From contig LUCM01002430.1 of NCBI GenBank assembly GCA_008360955.1, positions 931,489 to 995,488 of the forward strand: a DNA stretch of 64,000 nucleotides, read 5' to 3'. The notes under the pieces are model-generated. The model was not told where the DNA came from. It ran no database searches and was given only the letters and a program-made list of their open reading frames with translations. This DNA comes from Fasciolopsis buskii. Lineage: Eukaryota; Platyhelminthes; Trematoda; Plagiorchiida; Fasciolidae. Shown here piece after piece: positions 38,810-51,715 of this stretch. A program made the position numbers and the translations under genes. Position 1 is the stretch's first letter; each line of letters begins with the position of its first letter.

Positions 38810-41680
38810 GAAGATTTCTTCTTTTGGATCCCTTCTAGTCCACACAATTAACCGCTTTCGGTCAGCTGCTAAAAAACTAAATCTAGTGGAGTGGTTTTTC
38901 TTGTGTGTTAGGAGACTCGCTTCGACGTTGACATTATCTGCGATGCTGTATATACCCTCAAACCTTTTGTGAAAACCATGAAAGAATGGCCATTTTATGC
39001 GGCTTTTTAAACATCATCAACAGCTTATATCTACTTCATCTCAAATAGGATATGGTTTGCATCTGGAAGGGGCAATTTCAATTCAAATACCCTAACTTCC
39101 AGACCATCCTGGTTGGATCACAAAGGTGCACCTAAAACTGATGCTGCATGATGTACTAGTTTTCCATTACTGAATTTGAACTAGAGCTGCTGGGTGACCT
39201 CTCCATAAGAACCCGAAGTTTACTGAAGGTCTCGTATTAGAACCAGACAACGAAATCTGGATGATCAGTAAGCACTTAGCCAGCACGAGAAATGGTTTGG
39301 TAGATTTCATGAATGTTGAACGGACCCAAACGTAAAACGTCTTCGAGATTCAGCATATCCAGTAATTCTTATCAACTGAGATACGAGATTCCACCGAATG
39401 GTGCTTTCAGAGGTCACCTAAGGATTAACGGCCAACAACCCAAATGAGAAAACGTGCGCCTTACTACGGTTTGTGGGTTCACTTACCGTTGAAATCGAAC
39501 CCCGTAGGTGGTGGACGTTTTCGCCTGACATTCGGAATAGCACTCGACTTGTTTGAACAGGGGTTTGAAGTGGAACAATGTTTACAATGATTCACTTGTG
39601 CGCCTGTACAGATCATGCAGTAGTGGAAAGTTTAAATGTCATTGGATTTTGGTTTGACACAAATAAAAGCACACGGGCACATGGACCGACGAGAACAGTG
39701 CACGCATCGGGTTGCTGCGCCAGTGAAATTCAAATCTCAGTGTTCGGAATTATGGTCTCCTCTCAGTCACTGATAAAGAACGGCTGACAATTTCATTAAA
39801 TAACCACTACTATTTTGTAATATGCTAAGGGTTAACGAGAAAGGATAGCAAAAGTTTCTTTCGAACTGTAGTCCCATTAGGTACTTACAACGTATGATGC
39901 ACACGCGAAATATCTATGCATGCTAAATTGCGGCTGAAATAAAATCCCTCGAGACACGTTGCTTGCTGATTAGCGTGATTCAATCCGAGTGTTGATTCAT
40001 GCGTAGCTTCGGGTCGTTTGAAATTAAATTTCCCAGAACACGCAGGATTTTTGCCAGTTTGAGTGTTGCATGTGAGATCAAGTGGTAAAGAGCTCGTACC
40101 AGTTACACACAAGAGGCAAACACGGTAATCGCAACTCTCAAAATGTTTGACCAAACTGAGCATCTCAGCGGATTATGTGAACCGTCGTAAAGGCACATCC
40201 AGTTCACTCTACCGGCGGGGTAGAACACCACGCAACCACAAGTTTCACCATTTTCTGAATAACGTTGGCCATGATTTAGATGCTGTTTTCACGTGTACAT
40301 TTAACATGGGGGACACAAATCATGGCGTAAAATGTCAGCCCGTGTCAAGTGAACGTTTGGCACTGCATAGAGTATATGGGTTTAAACGAATCTTAACGAG
40401 TCGCGGTTATGAATATTACTTTTTGTCAAGCGCAATCTGAAAACCCAATGCTATCCTTCCCCTTGGTCGATCGATCGATTTGTTCACATTCTTTATCCGG
40501 TTCAGACAAAGTCAATTTTTACCTGTCAAATTCCATCCGTGCTTGGACTTGATGAACCGAAATTTTGGCTTGTTGCCGACTCTTATCACATGCACATCGG
40601 GATTCCAAGCTGTGCTAACTACAAAAAACTACTTGTTGGAATTGGCCATTCGAAGGGCATTAGCATTCCGACAGCAACTAGGGGTAGCCAGAAATTGTAA
40701 AGTAAACGAGTCCATGTGGTGAAGGAAAGTTTTTAAGAGGGATTAGCCAGTCATGACTAAATAGTCAGACAGCATTACTGATGTTGTCTGGTTAACGAAC
40801 AGGTCCGAAAGTCATGTGATAGCATAAAGCAAAATTCCGCTGATCAGTAATGAATCACCCGGGAACACCGAAAACCTCATCATACCCGACACGGAGGCAT
40901 TTATAAACCTAGGCACAAGTTTGTGCGAGGAACAACCAATGGATGCGCCACTTTTTTCTAATGGCTGGTAGTTTACTATTAGGCAGAAAATGCTAACTTC
41001 ATTGTAGTTCGGTGCGTCGGCCAGCCTGATAAGTTCTCAGTCGGGTCCAGCGCGTCAGGCAAGAAAATCACGTACAAAATCATGGCAAATGACGAATGGG
41101 AATAGCTAGACAGTACAGTTGATCCAACATTTATGATCGTCTGCAGATGTGTACGCATGCGTGAAGAAACGCACAGTACTGACGCTAATCATTCTGGGTT
41201 GGGGACAAACATTTCATCGTCCACAGTGAAAACACGCACGTGTTAACTCCTCAACAGTTGCTACTAGAAAGTGTATCATGGTTCACAAAAGATAAATCGG
41301 CACGTGCACACATACAGGGAAATGTGCAAACATTGTGGGTGGGGTACTGCCTTATCCCGGAACTTCATTGTGTGAAATTTCAGGCTACGTTCTGGTGATC
41401 TGGAATAACGAAAAGTCAACGCAATGTCGACCAGTCGACCAACCATTATCTCGGACGTTGAGACCCACCAATCGCAGGTACCGAGAGGTTAGGTATCAGT
41501 GATGTTTTAACCAGCAATTTCCGGCCACTGTTGCCAACGATTTTACAAGCAGCTTTTGGCATGTCCATCGGAACAGTTTCAGTACTTAGCGATGTTAACA
41601 TCATTTTAGGAGTTCCAGCGCTTTGCTCGTTTCGCTGTGGATATTTTCATCAAACTTAAACCAGCCTAAACGTTCGCAGA
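38810..41680. other. No gene seen
   Basis: Short open frames only (97 codons at most, 40147-40440, +), with no recognisable domain. Sequence upstream of the integrase relic (40.4-41.6 kb) was read for RNase H and integrase zinc-finger motifs of the same element, and none could be supported. Confidence 0.45.
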
Positions 41681-41870
41681 ATTTTACCATACCTGAGGCA
41701 CTTGCGGTTTCAAGGCCCTTCAGCAGTATTCACCAGTAATGGGGCAAAGTTTTGATAAAACAGCCATAGAATAGGCCATCACCCATCATCCAGCAGGTCA
41801 TATGGATACCGCAGAATGGATGGACGAATTCTGTCCTACTCACATTAATGCGTATTTGGAAAACCCTTAA
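41681..41870 (+). pseudogene. Gypsy-type retrotransposon integrase relic
   Basis: Two adjacent plus-strand frames together resemble the integrase core of Ty3/Gypsy elements. In frame one (41681-41752) the peptide LRHLRFQGPSAVFTSNGAKF mirrors the family segment that leads into the SDNGxxF motif, but the catalytic Asp is gone (TSNG) and a stop follows at 41753. After a frameshift, 41778-41870 gives HHPAGHMDTAEWMDEF, aligning with the HPxSNGxAER motif where the DDE glutamate lies. Integrase joins element DNA to the host chromosome; this copy cannot. RNase H, LTRs and the rest of the element were not found. The match is short and by eye, so it could be coincidental. Confidence 0.4.
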
Positions 41871-44800
41871 CGTAATTTTTTTGAATTTTTCTTGCACAGA
41901 TGAGATTTACAAGGCATTACAACAATCGCTTCATGTGCTCCCCGTTTGCTGCGAATGATCCAGTAGAGTGACGACAGTTCGGAAAACAAAATCCGTGTGT
42001 ACCCAATAAGTCAAGTGAAAATGGCTTAATCAACTGTGTATCTAAGACAGTATAGGTCAATGAATGATCTTGATAAGCCCCGACCGAACATTGTTCATGT
42101 TGTACTTTCGTCTGTTACTGAGACATAAGATTTGCACTTCATGTTGATAAGTTCTTTGTAGTTGATACTCAAGACACTCTATATCGAACTTTGATATAGT
42201 TATATAGCATTAGGAAACCGGGCAAACACCAATGATCATTGCCTTTCTTGATCTGTTACACGCTGCAAAAGAAAGAATGCATAAAACAATTTCCCAAGCA
42301 GCGTAACTAGTGAGGTGGAAGAGAAAAAGAACTCAAAAGTAGCCAACACCTTGCGTAAATAGTTCCGATACACAAAAGTATATTCAGCTGAAGTATTTTA
42401 GTCCGGCAACGATGAACCTCACTTTCGCCACTGTCTACAGGAGAACGCCATATCCTTCGGTTTCCGTAGCCAGATGGTTGGCGGATATTTTTCATTCCAA
42501 CCATGTACATGTAGTGAATCGGCTTTGCCCAAGTTTCCTAGTGCTTCCTCATTCCCCGCTGTCACTTAGTCCGTTAACCTCCATTTTCATCCTTGCACTC
42601 CAAGGAAGGGACAAAAACAATCCAAATCGGTAGGCAAGTTTTCCATACGCAACAAATGCCCCAATTAATGAGGTCTACTAGGCTGGATGGAAGTGCATTA
42701 GCAGAGTGTTCACGAAACCAGCATCCAATACCAAATTTCTAACCTACAAAAGCTTACAAACTTATTCCATCCAATCTCTGCAGAATCGGTTGTCGGAAAC
42801 CCCAAAACGCGAACATCTTGCTCAAGTAAACTCCACGTTTCCGAAATAATACAGCACAAATGAGAACACTGCGGCGTCTTATACATGATATTTTAACTTC
42901 AAATAAGTATCCAATAGTGCTTCAATCCATCGTACGATGCTGGAGCCTGGAATAGACCTGTCTCCAACCCTATTATTTTGTTGCCACCATTCATCAGTTA
43001 GTCAAGTAGCTGACGAGTTAACTGAAACTGTCGGAACTGGTCAGTTGCTTCCCGTCGAGCAACAACCTCGAGACTAAGGGAGTATAGTCTTGCAGCAGCA
43101 TTTCGCATCTCGAAGGTGCAAGTCAAATGTCTACGGAATCATTAGTTCTCGTGGAGTAACCTGGGTAACTGTGCTTTTCACCATTTGTCAGATGAGCTGG
43201 TGAGGCACTTTGCATTAGCTCCTGGATGGAAAAGTCAGACAGGATCTACTAAGTGAGATCCTTTTTTCAATCACTGCAGTGGCCTGGAATAAAATTGTAG
43301 GTAATCTTGTACCATATACTCACAGATGTAGGCTAGTGCAATAATCGCCGTAGGTGCAGGACGTTCTGTGGCGAACCATTTCGGAGACCGGCATTAAACA
43401 GAGCTGCCTGATCAGCTGACTTAAAGGCGTCTTTCACTCCGAAATTTAAGTGTAAAATGTTTTGCCCTGTCCAATAAGCTAGTCAGAGTTCGATACCTGC
43501 ATCCAACAACAACCAGACTCCGATGAAACAAAATTTATAAGCATTAGCGCGAAATTCACGTAACCGTGCCTTGCCTAACCGTACTAACTTTGGATGGTCG
43601 TCCGATATACAGTGGTGCGATTATTTCTGGGGCAATGATTTAGTTGTGAAAACCTGACGCGTGCTACCGTGCTCAACAGTCCAAATGGAATGTTGCACTG
43701 AATTGTAACATTCTAACCTTAAGTGCCGAGAGTCCGACCACACACTGCTGTATTACCTCAGTCTGGTGGACAACCTAATTTCATCCAGCCCATACAGATA
43801 AGATGACGTGGTAGTTTGAAAGTTTTAATCAATGGCAGTTCTATTCCATAAATAAGAGACTTCACTCTAAGTCTAATCCCCGTAGGATTATTTGTTTACT
43901 GTAAAAATATGCAGCTCTCTTCTAATGCGCAGAATCTAGCTGCAATAATGTTCAAAACTGAGGTACTCCCAAATAGGGTGATGTTCCCCAGAAACTGTCT
44001 TCTCTTCCTCGTATCTTAAGGCAAGTGAATCAGCTTGGCTTTAACACCAAACACTCCTTTCCCGATAATATCGATCTAGATAAAATATTGAGCCCAAAAA
44101 CTCAGTCAGTGCAACCAGTTAAGATAACTGCAATCGATTAGTGTCTTACAAAATTATCGATCAAAAGCATATCTAAATCCACGTGATATCACATATTTTA
44201 AAGCATTTTCATGCATTGATGTTACCATACTTCATTGTGAAATGCAAATCAAGTTTTTACAAAGATCTCAATCATATCCGAAGATAACGTAGAAATGCAC
44301 ACACACATATATATATATACACGCACACATCTATATATGCGTAAACACACAAGTTCTCAAAACCGAACACATTTAACAGAATTTTTTAAAATCCAGTACT
44401 TTGCTACCTGACTTGATTTTCACCACATTCAAGTTTCTTTTGTTAAGCATAATATTGAGCACGTGACAGTGTCGTCTGAATCAGTGAAATGAAATAAGAT
44501 TGCGGCTATAATTTTCTGAGAATTCTGGAACTGTCCATTAAATCATAAAGACGAGAGCGCAGCAATGAAACGGTTGCTTTTGGAAATACGTTTTCTGACT
44601 TATGTTGGCGAAACTCTGAACAGGGATGCAGAAATGTAGCTTAGACAGTTTATCATGAAATTGTTCCCGTAGCTTACCACTTGGCACATCTACTAGCAAG
44701 TGTCCACTCATTATCGGAACATTCACTTAGACTCGTCGGCATTTGAGAACCATAGTGCTTAAGTGGATTTTCCAATCTACATAACTTCTAGTTATTCTTG

Positions 44801-47112
44801 CCACCTGAATATAAATAGGGATTCATTGTAAATAAATTGGAAAATCATTATATCGGTTTTAGCATTTGCCATGTTTATGCTCAGTTCATTGATCCGGGCT
44901 CTTTATATTCTTGTTTATTGTGTCCATCATGATAGTTCATACGAAAATGAATGATTAACCCTAAGAATGAACCGATATGCGCCGTGTAAGTAAAATCCAC
45001 CCTATTAATAGCAACCTTCTTAAACGCTCAGATTAAAGTCGCGATTCTTATTGCCGGGATATTCACCGGGATAAGCTGGCGGCATTTGGGCGTGAAGTTC
45101 TCAGGTTTGAATCCTCCGGCCATCCATCAACTTTCCCTCTTGGTAGTCCTCTGTCGGTCGAAAATCACTTTGTGACTGTGATGCGCACTTTCGTTTCATC
45201 AGGGAAGGAAGCAGAAGAGTTGAGATTAGAAATGGACATTGTGCAGCAAAAGCTAGGCAAAAATTTCAATAACAGACTAATATCACTCGTGAGAAACATC
45301 AACTGGAGACGTTAAACACGGAGTGTGCATGAATTGGAGACTGCCTCGTTAAGCTAGCTACGGTAACGAGTCAGACCATAACAATTTGTCATACCTCGAC
45401 GATTTCTCATTCCACAAGCTAAATGTTGGTAGATTTTCGTTATCACCCGAAACCTTTCTGCTCCATTGGTTCAAGGCCACTCACTTTCACGATACTCAAA
45501 GTGACTACGACCTGGAACGTTTCCACCGGATTCATTATCGGTTATTCAGTTTGGAATCGTCAGCAGACGGAAGGCAAAATCGATTAAAATTAACCCATGA
45601 GTGGCGCTAGAATAATACTATATAACTTATTAAAACTCAGTCTATCTTTCAGTCTTCGGTGGCATTGCACTATCTTTCGGGATATCTCGCAAAATGACCA
45701 TAGTTCATAGACTTCGTTTTCAGATTTCTCAAAACACACTGTCTCAACAGGATCCATTCTCGAAGACGCTACTGTTGAACCCGGTATAATTCTAACTCCA
45801 GCAGTAGGGCAATACTGGGTAGCCAATGCAGTGATACAAACTCACATAAGGTTTAAATCTATTGAAATATTCCTGGATCTGGAAGCTTGATGCATCCCAC
45901 TTATTATTTCTTTGTACCATTGCCTTTAACAGGTTGATAAGTCCCTGTCTGACACGTTGGAAATAGCACGATGCGGTACGAGATTTGCCGACTGTACGGG
46001 ATCGACTGACTGCAGAGAGCAGCATATTTTTGAGGTTTCCTTTTTTGTCCCAAAGTAACTGATAGGATGCACCTTACCGATTGACCAAATGTTTGTTCCA
46101 ACATGCTTTCCAGAGTCCGCGTGTCGACTGAAGGAAAAACGACAGATTAAAATCGCCTGGCGAAGTAGCTAGCCAGCATGAAAACACAAATTGTGTTTGT
46201 TTGCTACTGTAAGCTGCTCGAGTATGATTTAGTCGCAGATCTAATTAAGATAGCTCAAAATACCTAACACTGCTTCACCCCAGCATCCGTCATGCTGTCA
46301 CACACCTTGCACTATCTACGAAAATCCAGAATATTTGGCCCCAGGAAAGATCGCGAAAAAGTCACTCTTGAGAGGGCCTCCCAATTACTAACACCAACAA
46401 GGCCTAGTTCGATTTGTAGTGTCTTTGGGAACACATTTAGCAGAGACCGTGGAACACCTTATTTTCCCGGATCATTCGGGCCGCATTGGAAAACCAGTAC
46501 ACTCGCTACAATTTCCGGTGAATCACCGGGCCCTACAAAACTATTTTGACCAAAAGCTGGAACTTGGCATTTCCAGCCTGCCCGCTTCCTCTCTTTCCGA
46601 TTGAACTCGTTCGAAAATAACGGTAGCGCCTATACAACCCGAATGTGCTGCAACCCACTGTTCGTTAGTGTCCTCGCAAGGACTGACCTCTCCCATGTAG
46701 TCGATAGTATACTGTACACGGTGGGCCGTTTGGACAACAAGATCATTTGTTTGGAGCTTATATTCCCGATATTCAAACAAGCAATCGAAAAATTATTCTT
46801 AGAATTCTGCAGCCACAGTAAAGTTGGTGATCAGTGCTGACAGAGGGATCAGCGAGTTAAGTAGAAGGGTTATTTTTTAGCTACAACTTACCAAAGTTGG
46901 AAATTCTGTCCTAGAAATGTACTAACTCCTATCGCATTTGAGTTTTATTTTGCATTCGCGCGCTGACATGTGTCTACAGGTGGTCACATCTATTTGAAAG
47001 AAAAAGTCAACAAGTGACGCTGATACTGATATCGGTATTTAAAATAAATTTACATGCTCGCTTCTTCCCACTTTGACAGATCATGTAAGGTCAAAATGTG
47101 CATGTTGGCAGC
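41871..47112. other. No gene seen; one microsatellite
   Basis: Several short overlapping open frames (45.4-46.9 kb, both strands, 60-90 codons) lack recognisable domains. I looked on the minus strand downstream of the Gypsy RT relic for RNase H and integrase and could not support either. A CA/TA microsatellite is at 44298-44351. Confidence 0.45.
44298..44351. repeat. CA/TA compound microsatellite
   Basis: A (CA)n run, a (TA)n run, then further CA and TA units. Simple sequence. Confidence 0.7.
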
Positions 47113-47933
47113 TTAGGGGATTTTTTTCATTTTTCGTCCCAAAACAAATTTGCTATTATTCGGCAGCAGGTTACTTAGAAGCCTCTCTCGAGCCGCAAAA
47201 GCTCTATTTAGTTGGCGGCAGCAAAGAAGGTAGGCCCAGAAAGCCTTGCAATTTGAAAAAGGCTGGTAGAAGACTTGCGCTGTTTTCCTATGATCGCATT
47301 TTACCACCTGCCTCAGGTGTAAGTAGCCCAAGGAGTTAGTCATGTCATAAAAAGATTCACCCTTGGATGAATTCAAATTAAACGTCGCGTTCATATTTCG
47401 CCTAAGCAACGGCCCCTTCTCCGCGATCCTGTTACAGACTGCAGCGCCGTGGATGTGAACACTATATGCGCGGTCTATTAACCCGGGGTATATATGTCAA
47501 GAGCGTCTTTCAGACAAAAGTTCATAGCATGAAATTTCTGTGTGCATCATGGCATCACTAATGTTACCTTCTCTCTATCTGTTAGGTTTGTTTCAACCTG
47601 TCAGTAACCTGCTGCAAAGTAAAATGCTGAGTTGGCAGGCAACATTGAACGTATCGAACAAGTCCTTCCTTGTAGACAGCGGAAAGGAATCTAACGTTGT
47701 CATATATTTTAGTTGACGACGTTCAACGTAAAATCTCCGTTTTTCGTCTTTTGTCTTAACCAAGATTAATATAGCAGACTGTGGCGACTGAGAAATTTCA
47801 GTGACGAAAACATTCAGCATATCTTTAGTAATTTTTTGAACCTCAGTCTCATAGTACATTAATATTCATCTTGGGGCCAACTAGACTAGCTGGTTGTTTT
47901 CCGTGCCGATTTTTCCTGTTACGTTTGGCGCGT
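47113..47933 (-). pseudogene. Ty3/Gypsy retrotransposon reverse transcriptase, broken
   Basis: Read 5' to 3' on the minus strand, successive pieces line up in family order. The first is a KIGTENNQLV segment from 47913, like the HxIDTG lead-in before the RT. Next is the start of the RT in frame 47859-47593, with VKTKDEKRRFYVERRQLK in the place of VKKKDGxWRFCVDYRKLN, then DSFPL. After a frameshift comes GY-stop-QVETNLTDREK (about 47606-47560), matching GYWQVEVDxxDREK. FHAMNFCLKDA (47534 down) sits in the place of FxxMPFGLxNAP. NLNSSKGESFYDMTNSLGYL (47379-47320) resembles LNPSKCxFxxxxVxFLGH. LQGFLGL near 47240 resembles the connection-domain LQxFLGLVNFYRR. Several stops and at least three frameshifts are present, and I could not place the catalytic YxDD box. 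The element is dead. Confidence 0.65.
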
Positions 47934-48128
47934 TTAGTTATTGTCGTCTTTTCTAAACAAGCGGATAATTTTCTGTATTGCCTCAGTAAACCTCTCGTCC
48001 CTATCTGCTGGCTCGTTATTAACTCGCAGTTCCTTAAATAGCCGTTCTCGGTCTAAATAGGACACACGTATGACAAAACGATCAATCGCCTCGTTCTTCT
48101 GTCTCGCATTTGCACGCTCCCTAAGGGC
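47934..48128 (-). pseudogene. 64-codon open segment upstream of the Gypsy RT
   Basis: An open frame with no ATG is bounded by an in-frame TAG at 48129-48131 and a TAA at 47934-47936. The peptide is strongly charged and protein-like, for example ANARQKNEAIDRFVIRVSYL and later RDERFTEAIQKIIRLFRKDD. Its C-terminal FRKDDNN lies just before the RT lead-in, where many Gypsy polyproteins carry an FSKDDxDLGRT-like linker. It therefore probably belongs to the same pol relic, between protease and RT. The base sequence CTGCACTTAG just before it resembles a 3' splice site, so a last exon of a host gene is the alternative. No protease motif was seen upstream. Confidence 0.4.
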
Positions 48129-48131
48129 CTA

Positions 48132-49700
48132 AGTGCAGTATCGTGCAGTTAGACTTATTGGAAGTATCTTCGGCAGTCGTTACGTCATACGAATTACCCT
48201 TCGCTAATACTACCGGGTGTTTTTTTGCAATCTCACCCACTTCCAACGCCAATATTGGAATCCACGTCATACGTAATCTCTCTCTGTCTCGCAGTTTAGG
48301 GAGGACAACGGTGCAATCACAAGAAAACAAACTGGCATTTTTTTTCAATGGGTCACTTTTGCTCTTTTAGTGAGACTGTGCATAGCTCCGGTATTAAATA
48401 TGGCACATAGTTTAACACTTCTGACCTTTAATCTGGTTGTTGATGTCTTTCACTTATTCAAGCCTAAGGATGCAACATGTAAAAGGCTTCATTTCTTTGT
48501 TCCATCCTCTCACGGCAGCGTCGGTTAGCGTCTGTTCATCTAGAGCCCCCGGGGATTTGCACTGCGAACTGGTCTGCCTCGCTGTCTAAACTTCATCCTT
48601 CCCGAAATTGCATTAAATCTCCCAGAGGTCTTACTTATTTCCAATAGGATGTGGCCGATAGTAGTAAGGCCCAGTTTTAATTGTGGCTGGTATTCAGTTC
48701 CACAACACGGCGTCTTGTGTCGTGCAGATTAGAGGGATTTCCAAGCATTCTTTCTCATCGGTGCATTTTTCGGCTTTCTCCATCCAACTGTTGGTTGACT
48801 GCAGTCAAATCAGTTATTTTGCTGGTTGACTCGTTCAACCAGCTGCTCCAGAACACAGAAAACGATTTACCTGTAATCTATCTATAAACAGCCGTGATGA
48901 CCTAGTTGCCTCAGCTCTGATAAAACTATACACGAATCATCAATGAATAAATTCTGCGGTCCTTGCAGCTGTTCTCGATATTTGGCGGGATGATCTGGAG
49001 CATCCCGAAGCCGTCTTGTCATCTTGAATGCGTTTTATGTACACAACAAGACTGATCGTCTGGCCGAAATGCAGGTTCATGACCATGTCGGATCTTAAAT
49101 GGTCTTCCCATCCAGGTTAGTTTCCCCCTTGTAGAACGTTGGTTAAGGAAACGAGCAATTTCCAGAAACGCATCACGCTATTGAATGACATGGCATAGCA
49201 AACTAAGCTTATCTTCTTGAGCATATTTTTTACTTACAACAGGTTTGTTGGCTTTTTGACGTGCAGTATGAAAATACGGGAGGAAATCTAGTGAATCAAA
49301 CCATGCGACACTCAAGTACTATGAATAAAATTGGCGACATGCGGTAAGTATGATGTCTATTGTGCTTAATGTGCATGAGTAAATTAATTTATCAGAACTG
49401 CCCGCAAGTGACGAATACATAATAAATTATGACCAAGGTCACTTGGCGCTGTTAGAACTGAAATGTTATCGGCAGAAAAGCAAACCATATTCGGTCAAAA
49501 GTCGACCCGAAAAATGTTTGGGGAATCCGTCATACGTGATTCGAAAATGAACTGGGGAAATAGGCACCATGTATGCTACGAACTTGGTTACTTCCATCGA
49601 CAATGCTGTATCTTTTGATGAACAAGATTCTCGACTTCTTCTGTACAACACGAATCTGATAATTGCAGAACTAAAAGTGGAGCCTCAGTCAGCCGGCATT
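48132..49700. other. Possible further Gypsy pol/gag remnants, not resolvable
   Basis: On the minus strand short protein-like pieces occur in shifting frames. One is WIPILALEVGEIAKKHPVVL in the frame 48348-48121. Another is a KITDLTAVNQQLDGESRKMH piece near 48830. They lie where protease and gag of the RT relic would be expected, but no zinc knuckle or DTG protease motif is visible, so I leave them unassigned. Confidence 0.25.
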
Positions 49701-50090
49701 TTGTTCTGAAAATAAAAATAAAGGATGAAGAAAAGTCTGCACTACTTCGGCCGCAAATTTTTAATCGATTTTATTCTCGCGGCCGCTATTTCCAATTCCC
49801 ACTAACTTTAGTGAGAAAGTCAAGTCGATCAGACAAAGAAATTCGTTTATTAATCAAAATCGAATTTCTTATATTGGTCGTCAATGATCGACACTTACTG
49901 GTCGATTATTTTGCTGACAGATTTAGTCTATTATTATTCATTTACTTTCTCATGTGATGATTACGCTCACATTACTAGTTGACGTGACCGACGCGATTTT
50001 GCTGCAGAAGTGCTGATCATTTACCACAGTATTGGATAAATCCAATCAAAATTCATCGCCCCTTCACGTTTTCATCACAAACTCCTGTTA
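49701..50090 (+). repeat. Unnamed interspersed repeat, copy C
   Basis: The longest of three related copies. It contains CCCACTAACTTTAGTGAGAAA (near 49798), a small palindromic AAATTCGTTT...CGAATTT block (about 49840-49870), TTGGTCGTCAATGAT, a CGATTATTTTGCTGAC block near 49910, GCTCACATTACTAGTTGACG (near 49965) and GAAGTGCTGATC. It lies about 1.6 kb upstream (in minus-strand terms) of the Gypsy RT relic. An LTR of that element was considered, but no partner copy was found at its other end. Confidence 0.6.
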
Positions 50091-51715
50091 GATAACTTTC
50101 CACGAATCATCAATCAGTTGTGAATTATTTGTGGCAATACAGTCAAGATGTGCAATTGCAAAAATTGGCCTGGATATGTTTACCTGGAGTAAATGAAACG
50201 TGGGCAATTCACGAATCCTATGGCCAATGCCCCGTTATGACACTGCAATATTTACCTTAATATCATTTGATACATGGCTTGGTATGATGTCCACCACATT
50301 TTCATTGAATGTAATCAATGCCTGACATTATTCGACACCCAGGAACTTTAAATGCTGGTTAGCCCAAAGGCCCTTTGTTCCGCCAGATGCAGTTTTGTTC
50401 GCTCCGGTTTTGATCTCTACTCCGCATGCGCGATGTCCTTGCATTTTGTGATTTAAACCTTCCTACTCAAGGTTTGCTTCTTTTCGACAAATGTAAAACA
50501 CATCTCAAGTGCTTTAATAGTAACACCTGTAAGCTGAGAAGAACAAAATTGGATATTTTGTATTGTGCACTGTCACAGAGGGAAAAACTACTGAATTTTG
50601 GAGTCCAGAACTGTGCGCATTTCCTGACTGATCGACCAAGTATTACAGAATCATGATGTCTTGGCCCGAAAACGTGTTTTGAGAAAGGTTTATGTGACTG
50701 ACTTTTATTTAGTATTGATTTGTCTCTCTTAGCTTGATCAACCGCAACCAGGTGCGTCACTGGCGGTCACAGGTGTGGTTGGGACTTTACCACTTGTTAT
50801 TTGCCTGGAATTAATTTGTAACCGGGAGTTAACTATACTAGCTTGTTGGCTAGTTACTATCAGGGATGATGCTGGCTGACATACACGCAGTAAGCCACTT
50901 GAAAAATCATTGTTTAAGGTGCATTTTTGACACCAGCCAGAACTACCGGTCATGGAATTCAAACCTAGCAAAAGTTTTTTTCTACAGTTTTTGGCACAAA
51001 GTCATGATGTTGTCAACAGAAAGCTGTTAGCAGATATCACAATTCGCTTAGAAATCAGTTAATACGGGTACTCTCTTTAAAAGCAGATTCGCAGTCCTGG
51101 AGGCAGTAAAGGTGACCTTCACTATGAAACTCAAATATCTGATCAAGTGAATCGCTTTTTTTCAACCATTTGGCCAAAGTTTCTCACAAATTGTTTACGG
51201 TGCAAAGTTGGTATGAAAGCCTAAATGCGCCAGTGCTCGCGTATAAAAGCGGAAGGTGAATTTACCACTTCTAAACACTGGGGCGAAATTAGTTAGCGAT
51301 TCTTGTTATGAGAAGTTGTGCGTTTTGATTTCGACGTACGAAACGGGTGCTGTCGGTCGTATGTTTTGAATTAGGATGAGTGAATAAACTGACTTTGGAA
51401 ACACACAACCGAATTCGTGGGTACCACTTCACATCTTGTATGCACATCAGGTGCTCTCCCGCCAAACTAGGCTGGTAATTGCGCATTCATTTATATTTTT
51501 CTCGAAAGAATTTCATTCTAATCATCATCATCATCGTTCAGCGTTGAACAGCAACGCAAGTCTCACTCACCGCTGCCTTTTCCCCCGGTTACATTTTTCA
51601 ATAAAACGAATGAATATCCAAAGGGAACACAGAGTGGACTTACATATGTGGGAAGACACAAGATGCTGCTGTAGCCAACACACGGAACACGGCCTAACTG
51701 TATAAACGCACCCTT
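50091..51715. other. No gene seen; may include the LINE 3' end
   Basis: The 3' untranslated part and tail of the LINE relic should extend from 51715 towards lower coordinates, but no poly(A)/poly(T) end or target-site duplication was found. Open frames of 60-97 codons at 50426-50971 have no recognisable domain. Confidence 0.4.

Noticed and set aside
42412..42633. VARWLADIF segment resembling the end of a Gypsy RNase H
   Set aside because: Lies downstream of the integrase relic (wrong order for a Gypsy element) and no TDHxxL motif precedes it.
46292..46840. Overlapping plus and minus frames of 60-85 codons, tested as RNase H/integrase of the minus-strand Gypsy relic
   Set aside because: No zinc-finger, TDH or DDE motif in any frame.
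49701..50090. Repeat copy C as the 5' LTR of the Gypsy relic at 47-48 kb
   Set aside because: No matching copy on the other side (43-46 kb), and copies A and B lie far away without internal element sequence between them.
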